64,000 bases of DNA, taken from positions 473,474 through 537,473 of the forward strand of contig NMRA01000298.1 of NCBI GenBank assembly GCA_002633005.1, read 5' to 3'. Shown here piece after piece: positions 46,065 to 58,800 of this stretch; position 1 is the stretch's first letter; each line of letters begins with the position of its first letter. The DNA comes from Phoronis australis (lineage: Eukaryota; Phoronida; Phoronidae). The notes under the pieces are model-generated. The model did no database searches and was not told the origin of the DNA. It saw only the letters and a list, made by a program, of their open reading frames with translations. The translations under genes and the position numbers were made by a program.

Positions 46065-47439
46065 TACTTATCTCATACTAAGAGACCTACTTGTTTATGG
46101 TCCACAGCGTTTGTGCGCGAAACCTACTTCTTTTTGTAATGCTTATTACACGTTTTATATTTTGTGCCATCAATTCTTAACACATTTGTCGTATTTGAAA
46201 TAGTCTTCAAATGCCCAAAAGACCAAATCCGTTTTTTGTGTTAGAACTAATGACGGGATTGCTTTGGAAATCGTCTTAAGATAAGGTTTGACAAAGAGAG
46301 TATTGCGAGTTCCTGAGTGACTCACTAAGGCTTCGATTAAAATTCACATCTTACCATCAGCTTCTGTTTTTTCATCGTCACTCAGGTTCCATTTTCTTTA
46401 AAAAATGAAGTAAATTTTCTTCATTGCACAGTGGAGCAGACGACGGAAACGGAGTCGTATTGCGCAGCGCCACTGCCGGTCACCTGGGATATAGCGGGAG
46501 AGCCTATACTTAGCCATAATTCCGTTACGAATGCGCCGTGTTCCGAATTTAACACTTGAAATTGGATTTGAGCCTGGTCTGGTACTCAATTAGCTTCATT
46601 GCTTGCGTCTGGCATCATTGTTCGAGTCGAACGGTAAACTGCTACGTACCGAGGCTGGGACTGAAAATGTATAGGCGCCTCTGGCACTAAGTAGATTTAT
46701 TAGAACGGAATGGCAAGAGAACAAAGTTTATTCTAACATGCAGATCTGTTCCTAACTTACATATATTATACTCTCTTTGTCACATGAAGTTCCGCCTCAA
46801 GAACTGGTATTTTTATTAATTTCAAGACAACACTGCCCGGTTGTATGAAAAAGTCCTGAATAGGGACTCAGCAAAGTGCCCTGAGTTTTGTGTATATGTT
46901 TCGCTCTTTACTCACAGTTGCAAACTTTCCCTGTCATTTTATCTACAGTATGTTATGATCTCCTCCAAATAATACGGCTAAAAACGGAGAGTTCTTAACT
47001 TGAGGGTTTTGAACGAAAATTCCCCACTCGTTTTCAAAAACATTGAGACTTCAACGAAGAGCTTACAATGGATTTGTTTCAAAGCCCTCCACTTAGTAAG
47101 GAAACTAAAACGCCATAAGAAAGGACAATCAGTGCTTTCACATGTCCACAATTACGCAGTAGATATACAGTACTTAGTTGAGTACCAATTTTTGACTGTC
47201 GCACAACCAGGCACTGGTAAAACATGTCAAATTGATCAAAAACCATTTGAAAAGACAACGTTGCTCTTCAAGGTTATGCAGGATTTTATCGACTGTGTTT
47301 TGGAGAACAGTGCATAATGCATAAAGTGTAGTATTTGAAAGTTTCGCATGAATCCGTTAGTCCGTTTCTATGACATGATGTTATCAATTCAGCCATATTT
47401 GGCTATTTTTAGGGTCCTTCATAACCTGAATCACATAAC

Positions 47440-47680
47440 GCAGGCAACTCGTCAATATCCGTATTTGATTAATCACACCATAAACACAAATTAGTAGACA
47501 CGCTTTAGTCACAGCCATACACACAAACAAATTTTAGTCATAATATAGTCAAACTCTTAAATACAAAAATATGTAAGTCACATTTGAGTTACACCTATCA
47601 CATATTCTAATACAACCTAATCACATTTTAGTTATGACTTGTTATTAAGACACAAATAAGTCACATTTTAGGCACTACTA
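47440..47680. repeat. Low-complexity AGTCACATTT-rich repeat
   Basis: Diverged repetition of words such as AGTCACATTTTAG, TAGTCAYA and AATCACATTT at irregular short spacing. It appears to be a decayed minisatellite in the 3' flank of the rolling-stone-like gene. Confidence 0.45.
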
Positions 47681-47863
47681 AATGGGATAAGGGGGTACAA
47701 ATCAGTCATTTACTTAAATATCGCGTAGGTTACGTGAATGTTAGAGCAACAAGCTAGAGTTTCAAACTCTGGCTTGAGCGGCCTTACGGAATGTCGGAAA
47801 CACCCTCGCGTTCCATGCCTAAAAAGTGAACGATTCAGCTTGTCCAAACCCTTTTCGACAATA

Positions 47864-50800
47864 CTACGAGTTCTCTTTTAGAATCAACGATAGGGTTTCA
47901 TTATCAAAGTGGTTTTGCCATCTCCTGTAGACGTAGAGTCTGAGTTTGTAGAGTCCGAAGAGGAACACGTGTGTCGCTGGTAGCAAGAGTATAAGTACAC
48001 CAGGCACAAATGCAGCCGTGGTGCCGGGGCAGTTGATAGGGTCAATTATACACTTGTAGATGTAGTTGTGGTTTAGGGCATTGGTACCTAGGGAAAGAAG
48101 GTGATACATTATAGGTCTAAGTTTATGAACAGCATTATAAAGTGGTACGTGTACTATTACCCTGCCAGAAAACTCAAGAGTGACTCCATATGAAAACCAG
48201 CAGGTGGAATCCATACTCAAAATCCCAAATTCTTTTCGACTTAGCACATGAGTTTGGTTTGGTGAGATGTAGAAAATTTCAAGAATTTTCATCCATTATT
48301 TCTCTTTTTATGACATGTACTTCCATTTTGCAACACAATTGGGCTCCGAAGTAGATATGTTTGAATGCATTTTACTACCATCAGGAAGAGCTAATCAGGA
48401 AGGGACAACTAGCTAAACCGCTGTTTTTAGTCTCCTTCCCCAGACTAATTTCAGGAATTATGTTTCATTTTGAAGAAAACAGTTGATTTCATCAGAAAGA
48501 GTAAAGCTTTTTCTATAGAAGAATTTCCATAAAATTACTTTGCAACTTTAAAAAGCGGTATAATTATGCTTTGAAAATATCGACTTCATCGCATACAATC
48601 GCAACTTCCCACACGCACTCACGGGTATTTACGCTTTTCCGTCGACGTACATGTATAGATGGCGCAGTAGTCAAGTACTCCCTCATTAGCATATCAAATT
48701 TGCATGCTGTGAATGAGTTTTCGAGATTCTTGTCAGTTGTTAATCAAAATGGTGTCCTTACGTGAGTTAGTGATAGATAAAGTGACAAAAGAATCTCACT
48801 GTGACGGATTTTATCCTGCAAGGAAAGTTCTCTGAGACACGTTTGCCTCGACTCCGTTTAGTGAATTAGTAATATTTGAGGAGTTTTCCGGCCTCTTCCA
48901 TTAAATAAAGCGGAATGCTGCGGATCGAATCGCCAGGAAACCGGTGACGAAGAGCTAAGCCGGCGTACTGTTTCGCGCTGATTGGGGTCATGCTCTGCGT
49001 GATAGAAAGTTCACGAAAAATTTATTCATCCAGATGAATTCTCTGTTGCCAGAATTGGACTTGATGAGTAAATATGACCCTGACCTGCGATGCGTCAGCA
49101 GTGCAGTGTGCAATGCTGCTTTTTGTAAATGCACCGTGAGTCCTAGGCGGCTCCGCCACCGTGTAGTCCGCTGCTAGTACCAGTTCAGCCACTGCCAGCA
49201 CTGACAACACCAGTGCCGGAAGTAGACGGAATCTTTTTCCCGGCCCCAGTTCAATTAGTTGTACCTCCGAACTCACACCCCAGCCTGATTGGAGTTTACA
49301 TGTACTTTCAGGTGGTTGAATTGGAGAGATGTTTCGTACATACAAGAAGATCAGGGGTAATGCATCATACATTCAGAAAAAATGGCTGCCGTGACCGCTT
49401 CTGCAGATGTAAAACGAAGTAGGTTTTATTTTGATTTCCTGGGAATAAGAACATGGGATTGGGAGTTATAAAATTATTTATGTCCCTTGATTTGTATCAA
49501 TGGTCACATGACACTGGGTCTAATTCTTATCAATTGATGTTATTTTCAAAACTGAATTGTCGTATACTTTCCTGAGTTCACTCTAAATCTAATGACCCTC
49601 GTTGCAAAGCACGTGACTTTCTCGTCGATTGGAAGCAAAACAATGTTCATGTGATTAGCTTTTCAATACAACAGTATGCGTATCACAGGCTTCTTTTGAT
49701 TTCGGGACAAGCTGAACATAGACATATTTTAAAGATGCCATGTCTCATTAAACTTGTGAATATTTGAAGTTGTAGCAAGCACCACCTAATGACTTCCTGG
49801 AGAACTGTTTGTACAAGTTTAACCAGAAAAAAAAAACAAATTGTAAATAAATTGCGGTTTTAAAGAAAACATTACAACTGATACTGATAAGCTTAAAAAC
49901 AAATGTGAACATACAAAAAACCAATAATTTCAAATACAATGCAATCGTAATTTGACAGTGAAATAAATAAATATAAAAACTGTGCCTTGTTTCATTTGGG
50001 TAACACTGAAACATTACTATTCATTTGCATAAAAATAGTCTCGCAAAACGAGACTTTCGCGAGATTGTAATGGTAACGGGTTCTCAGATGGTTTTCAGTA
50101 TATGGTAGGACCCGGGTATGTTTGTAAATTAGTACTTCATCTGCATATTCACAATTTAATGAGACGATGCATCTTTAAAATATGTAGTTCGACTGGACTA
50201 GTGGCGGTCTTTCAACAAGGGATTTTTAAACAGCACTATTGGCCAGGGACTTCATGACCGTACCTATCAAAAAATCTTCAAAGCAAATGGCCATATTAAA
50301 ATGAACTTTTCTCGAAACTGGGTCATAATAAAACGAACTTAGACCCAGCACAGACGGGTAGGTTCGAGCTAAGCTGTCTGTCTCAAGTGAAATATAGCTG
50401 AGTTGAGCGGCGACTAGCATTAGTTCATCGAATTTCGTATTTTCACACTTTTAGATATCAGCTACAGTTACTCAGTTAGGAATCTCCCAGCTAATCGTCA
50501 GTGCGCTGGCCTTAGGCTCATGCTTACTGTCCCTAAAACATTGGTTCACGGTTTCTCAAATCCTGATAACAGCATCCATGGGATTGACNCCAGCGAACAG
50601 GAAATGGGTTGGAGTTGGGGTAAGGTCGTGGCGATAGAGAAAGGGGATGTTATTTGGCGCAGTCGAATTCATTTGTGCTCCCAATAATTGTTGCCTTCCT
50701 ACGTGCCTGCAGATGGATGAGACTTCCCGGCGACGTCGAGACTACCGTGGCTAAGGGCTAACGCTAATTTCTCGACTAATACCTGCTTCTAAATCTGGTG

Positions 50801-53800
50801 TTAAGGAAAGTTAAAAACAAAATGACAATGTCACACATGCAAGCGTATTCAAATACAATCAAATGTATTTTCATGTGAAACCATATTCAATGTTCTTCGA
50901 ATATTCACTAGGATCGATTTCTCAAGTGACTGCTGTTTTCTTAGAATGAGATCGGACCAATCAGGAAGAACTGCGTTTCAAGTCATACACTATTGGCATC
51001 TGACGGTTCAAATTGGAAGCTCGCGTCGTATGACGTCGTTCGACGTATGAGATGCAAGTCTTATTTGCATATATCAGCGACATCTATTGGTGTAAAAAAG
51101 AAGATCCTGAACGAGTGCAAAGAGGTGTCTTTTGCAAGGGTAAAACATGTCATGCTCAAAGCATCCAAGGGCCACTAATACATGTATGCAGTCTTTGGGG
51201 ACAGGAGTGGTGTTATTTTATAGGTGAAGAGCTAAGCTTTCAAACACAATGCTTGGATTTCAGACAACTTGGACATTCTCTTTTGAAATCACTTTTGAAA
51301 ACACGTTAAAATGCGCCAAAACAGTTGTCCCTTCCTGGCTATATGCTACCATGTATAGCTCGCTGATAACAAATTAGTGACACACTTTTAAATGACTATG
51401 ATTGAATAATTTAACGGCATAACTTTCAAAATTCATTTTCGTGGCAAAAGCGGCTATTTTGCAGGTTTTCACTTAAGCCATTTTCGGCCACATTTGGCAC
51501 TCTGTAGCAGCTACCGTATATTACACCTTTTCAAAAACTGACTTTATAATAATTTGTTTAGTCGTTTCTAGGGTCTTCATATTCTAAAATAAAAAATCTT
51601 GCCTCTCCCGTAGTTTTTGCTTACGAAGGTGTGCGCGGGCAAAACTAGCGTGCCTCACTCATCAGGAACTTAGAATGACATCTGCCGCATTGAGATGAGC
51701 CCTCCCATCCTCAGACATGATGGCGTTTGGAAAAGGTTTTGAAAAGAAATTTTGGTAGAGGGTCAATGCTAAAATAACATGTTTTATTAAAAGTCCAGTA
51801 AAGCGTATGTTCCCCCTCATGATTTTGGAAGACTTTAGTTATTATACCAACCTCCGGTGTAGAGATAGATGATTACGGTCACACAATAGAGACAAAAAGC
51901 CGCCATCGGGTAGACTACATGGAGCACTCTAACAGGTGTCGCTGTAATCAATGTGTCAACAACAACGTACACAATCGTTATGTGCATGTGTGTTTGAACG
52001 ATACCCACGGGATCTGAAAGACAAGGAGAATTTTGACAGCCAGAAGCGAACCACGAAGCACACTCTTTCCAAAACACATTACAATTTTATTGTTTGGCCT
52101 ATTTAAACGACGTATGAACTATGACTAGGCGAAACAAAAGAACGTCCTACAACTGATGTCGTCAACCTTGAAAAGTAAAGGGGTAGGTTGTTTGCAAATC
52201 AGTAAACTAGAGGGTGAAATGCTTGCCTGTGGGTAAAGCCAGAACATCTGAAACCGCACATAAATCAATTTGCATCGCAACCACCTGAAGACCTACTGGG
52301 TGTACCGTAGAGCGTATAATAATTTACAAAAATGTGTTTTTGAGACTGTAACTTGGGAATTTTATTAAATAAAATTTGGTCCTAATAAGGATACCAATGC
52401 TTTGCAATCAACGTTTTTTATTCTTTTTTTTTTTTGCTGAATTTAAATAAAAAATACATGATCACATGACCCAATTAACGACAAATTGTTAAAAATCCAA
52501 AAATTAAATTCTTCAACCTTTCTTTTTTCAGAAAATTTAAATTTTTACTGAGTTAAAATCTACAGTTTTGTAGATGTTATGTTAAATCCATATATTTGTC
52601 GATAAGATCTAACATAACCTCAATCGGATTTGTTGATAATAAAACAATGGGAGAAGGGGAAATGACATTACTTCGAGATATAACGTATTAGCAAAAACGC
52701 TGTTCCTAGAAACAAACTGCAAAACGAACATGCACATAAGTAGACGGCCTCCTTCGGTGAGGATAGAAAGAACTTGTCACGACAGGAAATTGATTAAAAT
52801 CAATTAAAGGCGATGCTGTGGCTGCGTAGCTGTCAGTGTTGAATTCTTAAACAAAATGCTTCGGAGATTAAATCAATTATCGCACTTATCCTATCCTGAA
52901 TTGTTCCGAAATGAACCGGAAATCAAGCCACTGGCATTGCGTACATGCGCCATTTTTAATTCGCAATCTTATGGTTGGTCAACCCCAATAAACTCTTACG
53001 CACTTGTTGAGTCACCGATGGTTTCAATGTTCTTGTTCTTGTTCATGACGAAAACTTGGTCCATTTAATGTACTTTAAACAAAAAGATGACTTTGGTCAT
53101 TTTTTTCGTTTTTGGCAGGTAAATGTTGAGGTAGGTCAGTTTTAAACAACGCCGATGATGCAGTATTATTTTTACATTATCTTTGAAAACCAAAATGGAC
53201 ACTAATATACACATACAGACAAGATTTTGGGGGAGAAAACGAATAATCAGGTTGGACTATCGGTAGTCCAAGTTATGAATGCACATCAGTGTTAGTACAA
53301 CTGATGTTGATAATACCTTTGTAGGTTGGAACCATGGCTGTCCAGTAAACCAGAGTTACAAGACAGGCGGCGTCAAAGGCTATGACTTGGAGAAACCATG
53401 CGGCCTTGTGATGCCACGTCATAGTCTCGTGTGTGAAATCTGCAGAAAAAATCGTATTAGCTACAAATAGTAAGGCAATCGTACTTTCTGAGAATATTGT
53501 TACGATTGTAGGGCCTTTTCTGCAAATTACGTCATCAAATGTTACTTTTGCACAGGAATGGACCAACGGAATTCCTTTAGTTGGCTTTAATTGTTGAAGC
53601 AAAATCTTGATGCCGTTTTCGGAAGCAAAATTTCAACTTCGACAGAGATAAAAACTTGGCATATGTAAACACGTACATTGATGGGACACAGCCCGGACAC
53701 AGTACGACTGTAGAAAACTAGAAATACTAAGTGGTTGTATTTCGTTGTTTGAATGAGCTCCCCTGACAAACGCAAAATCAAAACACAGCATGACTCGCCA

Positions 53801-54227
53801 TAGCATGTCTTCCAGACATTTGCTGAAATCAAGCGCGGTGTCTTTAACATTTAAAACGCTTAAAATGTTCAGCATTAGAGTATGAGCCTACTGCTGCTAA
53901 GTTAATGGGCTCTATTCCGTGCCATTGATAAGTTTTGCAAAATTAATGTTCTATCCAACAATGTCACTTTAACAAATCTGCATTTTCTTTACCCGGTTCA
54001 TTACGAGTCCTTGGGTACGTAATCATAACTGTCACCCATCGGAAGATAAACGTGGCCAAAAGCGCTGCGTAGCTCCAGTTCGTGAGATAGAGGAACAACT
54101 TTACGTGGTTTTCCGGTCCTGAAAACCAGCTCTGATTTGGAAGCGCGCAAGTCAGCACAAACCATATCGAGATGTATATCAGACAGACCGTAACGTAGGC
54201 GAGATACAGCGCTTGGGAACAGAACCA
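47864..54227 (-). CDS. Rolling-stone-family multipass membrane protein, N-terminus missing
   Basis: Four exons on the minus strand: 54227-53993, 53439-53317, 52013-51852 and 48087-47864. They give 247 residues ending at a TAG. Introns are GT-AG (donors CCGG|GTAAAG, AAAG|GTATTA, GGAG|GTTGGT) and all three junctions are phase 1, each rebuilding an Asp or Gly codon. The order of motifs matches the rolling stone (rost) family: YLAYVTVCLIYISIW as the first membrane helix, then WFSGPENHVKLFLYLTNWSY leading into helix two, TMTWHHKAAWFLQ before helix three, HMHITIVYVVVDTLI, the hallmark PVRVLHVVYP with YLYTGG, and a last helix (GVLILLLPATHVFLFGLY) followed by a basic tail. About six membrane helices are predicted. 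Drosophila rost acts in myoblast fusion, but the wider family is functionally obscure. The first recognised exon starts at TTACAG|TGG in phase 0, so roughly 40-50 N-terminal residues lie in an upstream exon I could not find. Confidence 0.82.
49733..50174 (-). mobile_element. TTAA-flanked transposon copy B (internally deleted)
   Basis: Flanked by TTAA at 49729-49732 and 50175-50178. Terminal inverted repeats are AGATGCCATGTCTCATTAAA and AGATGCATCGTCTCATTAAA. Read on the minus strand, it aligns along most of its length with 37791-38313, including AACAGTTCTCCAGGAAGTCA near one end. It lacks the ORF segment kept by copy A, so it is a non-autonomous derivative. It lies in an intron of the rolling-stone-like gene. 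Confidence 0.75.
51380..51560 (-). repeat. Inverted, diverged copy of part of the 8126-10197 element
   Basis: The minus strand reads TTATTATAAAGTCA, then GCTGCTACAGAGTG, AAATGTGGCCGAAAATGGCT and TTTTGAAAGTTATGCC, in the same order as 9766-9920. The flanking sequences differ. This shows the TTAA-flanked element belongs to a dispersed family. The ends of this copy were not defined. Confidence 0.65.
52014..53316 (-). other. Intron 2 of the rolling-stone-like gene
   Basis: A 1303-base phase-1 intron, AT-rich, with a T10 run near 52426. No other gene is recognised. Confidence 0.75.
53440..53992 (-). other. Intron 1 (of those seen) of the rolling-stone-like gene
   Basis: A 553-base phase-1 intron. 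The acceptor has a clear pyrimidine tract (TTTTTTCTGCAG). The minus-strand frames at 53875-53587 are within it and show no domain. Confidence 0.75.
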
Positions 54228-55439
54228 CTGTAATGGGTTAGAAAATAATAACCACAGTAATAAATGTGACATTTTTAACATATGAACGCAGTACATGTTG
54301 ACTACTCGTCAGATATGTGTTGGTTTTCTATGATAGTTATTAGCGCAACACCGGGGCAGAAACTAAATTTACAAAAGGTGGCAAAAAATATTCCCTTATT
54401 TAGTATGACGTCATTTTGACGTTTTGGACCTAGTCAAATAAATTAAAATACCTAAATGAAAATTCCAAAAAATAAAAATAATAATTAGATCAGATTTACG
54501 TAAGCGCTTCGAATCTGGCCTTGGATCTGGTCAATTCTAATGCTTCTGAACTCCCAGGGATCATTCAGTAGGTTCTACCGTTGTCGGACCACACCGAGTA
54601 ACCTAAACACATAATTTTGTAAAACTTCCAAGTGCTAAACTGCCCCCGTGGCTAAGCTTAAGACCTGCAAGATTTTTAAAAATGTGATTTGAATGTGCAC
54701 TTATATTCCTACTTGTGGGTGCAAACCGCGTCATATTAGTGGAAGATACGTCACCACTAAACATCCGAATGGTAACAATTTGTCGACATGAAGTAAATAG
54801 CCTACCCAAAGATATGCCCAATTTGAGTTGTGTCTAAAAATTTTGAGTTTTCCCGCGTTTCCAAATGCACAGCTACTACGAAGAGGTGCACATATATACT
54901 CATTCAGCATTCCGTACATGTCAACCGTGTGAGTATGTAAATATTCACTTGTCCTACCTACTTTTTACACTCCAGGGTAGAGTTCAGAAACGCTAAAACC
55001 TAGCTAAAATCACGTGTTCTCGTTTAAAACACACGGCAATATCTCATATAATCTCGCAAAGTCTTGGCTTTTGGCGAGGTCCCAGCGTTACTGAACGGCT
55101 GGCTGGTATCATCAGGTTCCTTATTTCGTTATCCAATTTTCATTTTGAATATCGCTTCATTGTTTAACCATGTTACAACTCGTAGTTGTATTATTTTTAT
55201 TGGAGCGCACATCTGTGGCCGCCATTCTATTGATGCACGACAAGAAATTCGAAAATCACTTTTGCACGCAATCTACACGAAATTTGATCGCACTGTGTAA
55301 CTCGTTCAAAGGTCGAGACATGTTAGTCCGGGAGCCAGAGAATTTTTTCTTACTTAACCTGGATTTGCTGGATAAAGTTTAATTTTTTGATGTTTATGTA
55401 GCCTAGGGATAGGTTATCATGATTTGGGGTGTGACCGTT
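54228..55439. other. Upstream intron or flank of the rolling-stone-like gene
   Basis: The missing 5' exon of that gene should lie here or further right, but no convincing one was found. The short frames have no recognised motif. Confidence 0.4.
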
Positions 55440-56110
55440 CGAAACCCTTAAGTATTTTTTAAATATGCAAATTAACTTCGTGATAATACAAAACTCTATT
55501 TTTGCTTATAACGTCCTTGCCAAGCACTGTAAACAGGTTATTTTAATATTTTCACCTTTGTTTCCAAATTCAGTGAATTTAAAGGAGCTCGTTTGTTAGT
55601 GAACATATCGGGAATTTGCATAATATACGCAAATTAGTTCCGCCATTATTCAAAATTCTGCTTGTAGCTGTAGTACCAGGTACGACAGGTAAATTAGTTT
55701 ATGTTCGGAATATGTCCCCAAAATAATACCAGGTACCACAGGTAAATTATTGTAATACTTGCACACATGTTGCTGTTGTGAACTAGTTTAATAAAATCAG
55801 TTTGTAAGTTGCTGCACGACAAACTTGCATAATTTATGTAATGTAATTCGAAATTCGGTTTTTGCTCCTAACTTCCTTACAGGCGTTACATGTTCGTGAT
55901 CATCATGAATTTGCATTATTGATGAGTTACATAAATTAGACTAAGTTGCCATGAAAACAAAACTCTGCTTGTGCTTATAATTGCCGTATCAGACACCAGA
56001 GGTCAGTGATATTAATATTTGCACCCACGTTTCTGTGGTCAATGAGTTAAATGAAACCTGATGCAAGTAGCATGGTAAGTTCGCAAAATCTCTTTTTGAA
56101 GATGAAGTGA
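55440..56110. repeat. Degenerate tandem array
   Basis: Diverged blocks of about 100-190 bases recur. Each has an ATAAATTA- or CAAATTA-like start, then AAAACTCTGCTTGTGCTTATAA (or variants at about 55490, 55655, 55850 and 55960), then a CCTTACAGG- or CCAGGTACNACAGG-like end. TACCAGGTACNACAGGTAAATTA occurs twice (about 55671 and 55727). This is an old satellite-like array. Confidence 0.5.
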
Positions 56111-57715
56111 GAAAATAGTTTTTGTAATATGTGCTCAACAGTTTGAGACCTTTAATTCCAAAAAAGATTTGCCTAATGTTCTACTCCCTTAAGCCATAGA
56201 AAAATGCAGATTAGATTAATGAGCTGAGTGAATGCTGGAATGGGACTCGGTGCGATCAGTTTATAGGGACCACATTCACGATGTACAGACACAGTAGTGG
56301 AGGCATAGTAGGGAATTTCCCTCAAAGAAGAGCCTCTTTAGCTTTGGGCACGAAGTTGCCATTTGTCTTGCAAGATTGAAACGGGTCTTGGAGAAACGGA
56401 AAGCGATAACATTGCATATTGTACTCAAACCTATCACAAAGAAGAAAGTAAGGCACGTTTTTAGTAAGTGCCCAAAATATTGCACGAATCCGTCAAAAAG
56501 TAGATACCAGCATCGATCCATTGGATCCCAAGTTCCATCCCAAAGGCGCAGTAGAGAACATTAGCAGTGACACGATTGCTACTCCAACAGTTAATACATG
56601 TACACGAAGCAATAAGCATTGAACAAGCACTGCTATAAAACTTCGAGAAAGGCTGACCACTAGGTTTCTACAACACTATGCCGAGATAGGTGATAACCAT
56701 GACAGCAAATGCCAAATCAATGCAAGTTGGTGAGTCGAAGGTGTGCAATATCAATGCAATATATTGAAGGGTTATGCCATTCTTATCAAACAATCGTGAC
56801 ATTGACGAAAGGAACGTCATGAGCTTGCTCCAACGCCTCCTGCAATGTTTATAGAAAAACGAGACGAGCCTTGTAAAAGGCAAGTCAGCCATGTACAGGT
56901 CCCTGCAACAGGAAGTGTCCAGCAGGAATGGCGGATGTACCAATGTGACGGTCATAGATGGTTCAAATCTTCTGTGGACTGTTCACTGGCCAGCAGATGG
57001 TACTGTAGAAAATTATGTCACCAAAGTGAAAATATGTGGTACTGCATATCCATGCGGACACCCAGCTTAAAAATGGGGTGCTCGAATTTTTGAGAATGGG
57101 GACCTCTTACTAAGATTCATGGGGTACGTTCAACTTACAAACTGGTTTCATTAAACATGGGTGCAATGTCATGATGGTTCACCTGTAGTGCCTGGTACCG
57201 TAGCTATAATCACAAGTAGAATTTGAATAACGGTGGTCTTAATTTGAAATTTTAAAAATTGTTCAAGGGTTGCAAACGGTCTCCCCTCCCTCAATCATGG
57301 TCACTTAACCCTTGGCTACATGAAACAGCAAAGAAAAAAAATTATCCGTCAAATCCAGTCTCAGGTCCCTGGATCTAGGACTATATTGGTTTCCGCTTCT
57401 CGATCTGACTTAGGGCTCTCGCGTTATTCGAGATTTGCTGATCTAAGGACTCTTATTGAACGATTTTTGCTGTTCTTTTGTTTGTCTATCATTCGCATTC
57501 GCATGTTTCGTCCGATTGACATGAAATTTACACACAACATGTATGTCATGGAAATCTTGAGGCCTGTTGTTTTAGGCGAAATCAGACCAAAGACGGAGCT
57601 TTGGAGACCATTTTTTAAATTCTCGTTTTACGGAGCAGAACGTAGATTGATCTCCTGGAGGTAACCGTTTTTGACTATTGGCTTGGACTTGTGTCATATT
57701 TTCTTTCTATTAGCT
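56111..57715. other. Stretch with coding-like fragments of unknown origin
   Basis: Between 56276 and 57093 several plus-strand fragments look protein-like (for example RKAITLHIVLKPITKKK and KLRERLTTRFLQHYAEIG) but change frame and contain stops. I recognise no family. Decayed transposon sequence is the likeliest explanation. Confidence 0.3.
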
Positions 57716-57925
57716 TCCAACTGGTACCATTGTTTTTACCGCTGGCTTGCAACTCGTGTCACTGTTTTGGTCGTTGGATTGCAACTCGTGTCACTGTTTT
57801 GATCGTTGCGTTGCAACTGGTGTCAGTGTTTTGACCGTTGCGTTGCAACTGATGTCAGCGTTTTATACTGTTGACCTGCAACTGCTGTCACTGATTTTGA
57901 TCACTGCCTTGCACTCTGTGCGGTT
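57716..57925 (+). repeat. Minisatellite with a 32-base unit
   Basis: About six head-to-tail copies of a unit like TTGCAACTSGTGTCACTGTT plus TTGATCGTTGCG, starting clearly at 57743 and more degenerate at both ends. The open frame covering it is a by-product. Confidence 0.8.
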
Positions 57926-58800
57926 TTAACATAAGCATATCGTCGAAATTTGGGTACATTCAATTAGCAAATTTACTTACAGTGAAAAGCTAAAGGAACG
58001 CACAAAAAGTTTGACAATTAAGTTCAAAGCACTCTAAACCCTTAGCTGGTTCTGTCTTCTCCTAATGCACATTTGTTATTTCCCATGTGACATAAATATC
58101 GTTTAACCAAGACGTTCCTCGACCACTGCCTCCTAGAACGGATCATGTGTTTCTAGATGAGCGGTCATTTCCCGCGGATGTCGTTACTCTCCCTCACCAA
58201 TTTATTACATTTCGCATAGAATATCTAACTACATGTATATTTGAAGAATTTAAGTTGATGACGCTAATAGGGAATTATATGAATTTAAAACTTTGTTTTG
58301 AACGTTGTTCAAAACTGGGCTTAGTATCTTTTTATACGATGCAACATCTACATCCAAGCTGAAATGAGTATGTAGAGCTCAGTGTTGTATATTATAATCA
58401 TTTCATTTTAATATGGTTCAACGTGACGTCTCTCTGGTTCACAGAACGCGTAAATGCGGGCGAAAGACAAACATGACGAGTAGTGGTATACGGGACATCA
58501 TATGTGTATAAATGCCACATCATTCTAGATATGATGGTGCTTCTAGAAGTGGGCTTGGCTAATAGACTATCGTCCTCAAAGTATGATAGTACTAGCAAAA
58601 CACTTGAGTTCGCCTAATGACGCAAGGATTTTTTCTATCGCAGAGCGGTTAGGCAAATATCAAAAAACGTGCTTTCTTCTCTTGGACAGACTGTATTGCG
58701 AGGTCAAAGAAAACATGAAGTCAAATAGTAACCCTCGTCTTACGAAGAACCTTAAAGGAGAATGCCACGCAAACTTTCCATTGTGTTTTGTAAACTAAAA
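57926..58800. other. Non-genic stretch
   Basis: No exon or repeat is recognised between the minisatellite and the large tandem array. The frames at 58147-58362 and 58583-58798 have no known motif. Confidence 0.5.

Larger units (their letters stand above)
44721..47863. other. Intergenic stretch with repeat fragments
   Basis: No gene is supported. 45893-45935 starts with a GTGGCGGATCTAGG repeat end related to 34422. On the minus strand, 46064-46028 looks like a tRNA 5' half (GTGGCGTAGTGGTAACGCAC) without a B box, probably a SINE fragment. 47440-47680 is low complexity with many AGTCACATTT-like words. The frame 47000-47317 has a chance GTGKT but no real P-loop context. Confidence 0.45.
48088..51851 (-). 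other. Intron 3 of the rolling-stone-like gene, with two mobile elements
   Basis: A 3.8-kb phase-1 intron. It contains TTAA element copy B (49733-50174) and a diverged, inverted piece of the 8126-10197 element (about 51380-51560). One ambiguous base is at 50589. The frame 49372-49022 (minus) has a hydrophobic stretch but no supported exon structure. Confidence 0.7.

Noticed and set aside
47000-47317. 105-codon frame with a GTGKT, resembling a P-loop
   Set aside because: The full Walker A pattern is absent, there is no hydrophobic strand before it and no other NTPase motif.
49022-49372. Minus-strand frame with a hydrophobic stretch in the rolling-stone intron
   Set aside because: No splice sites fit it into the gene, there is no ATG just before the hydrophobic part, and the gene reads in phase without it.
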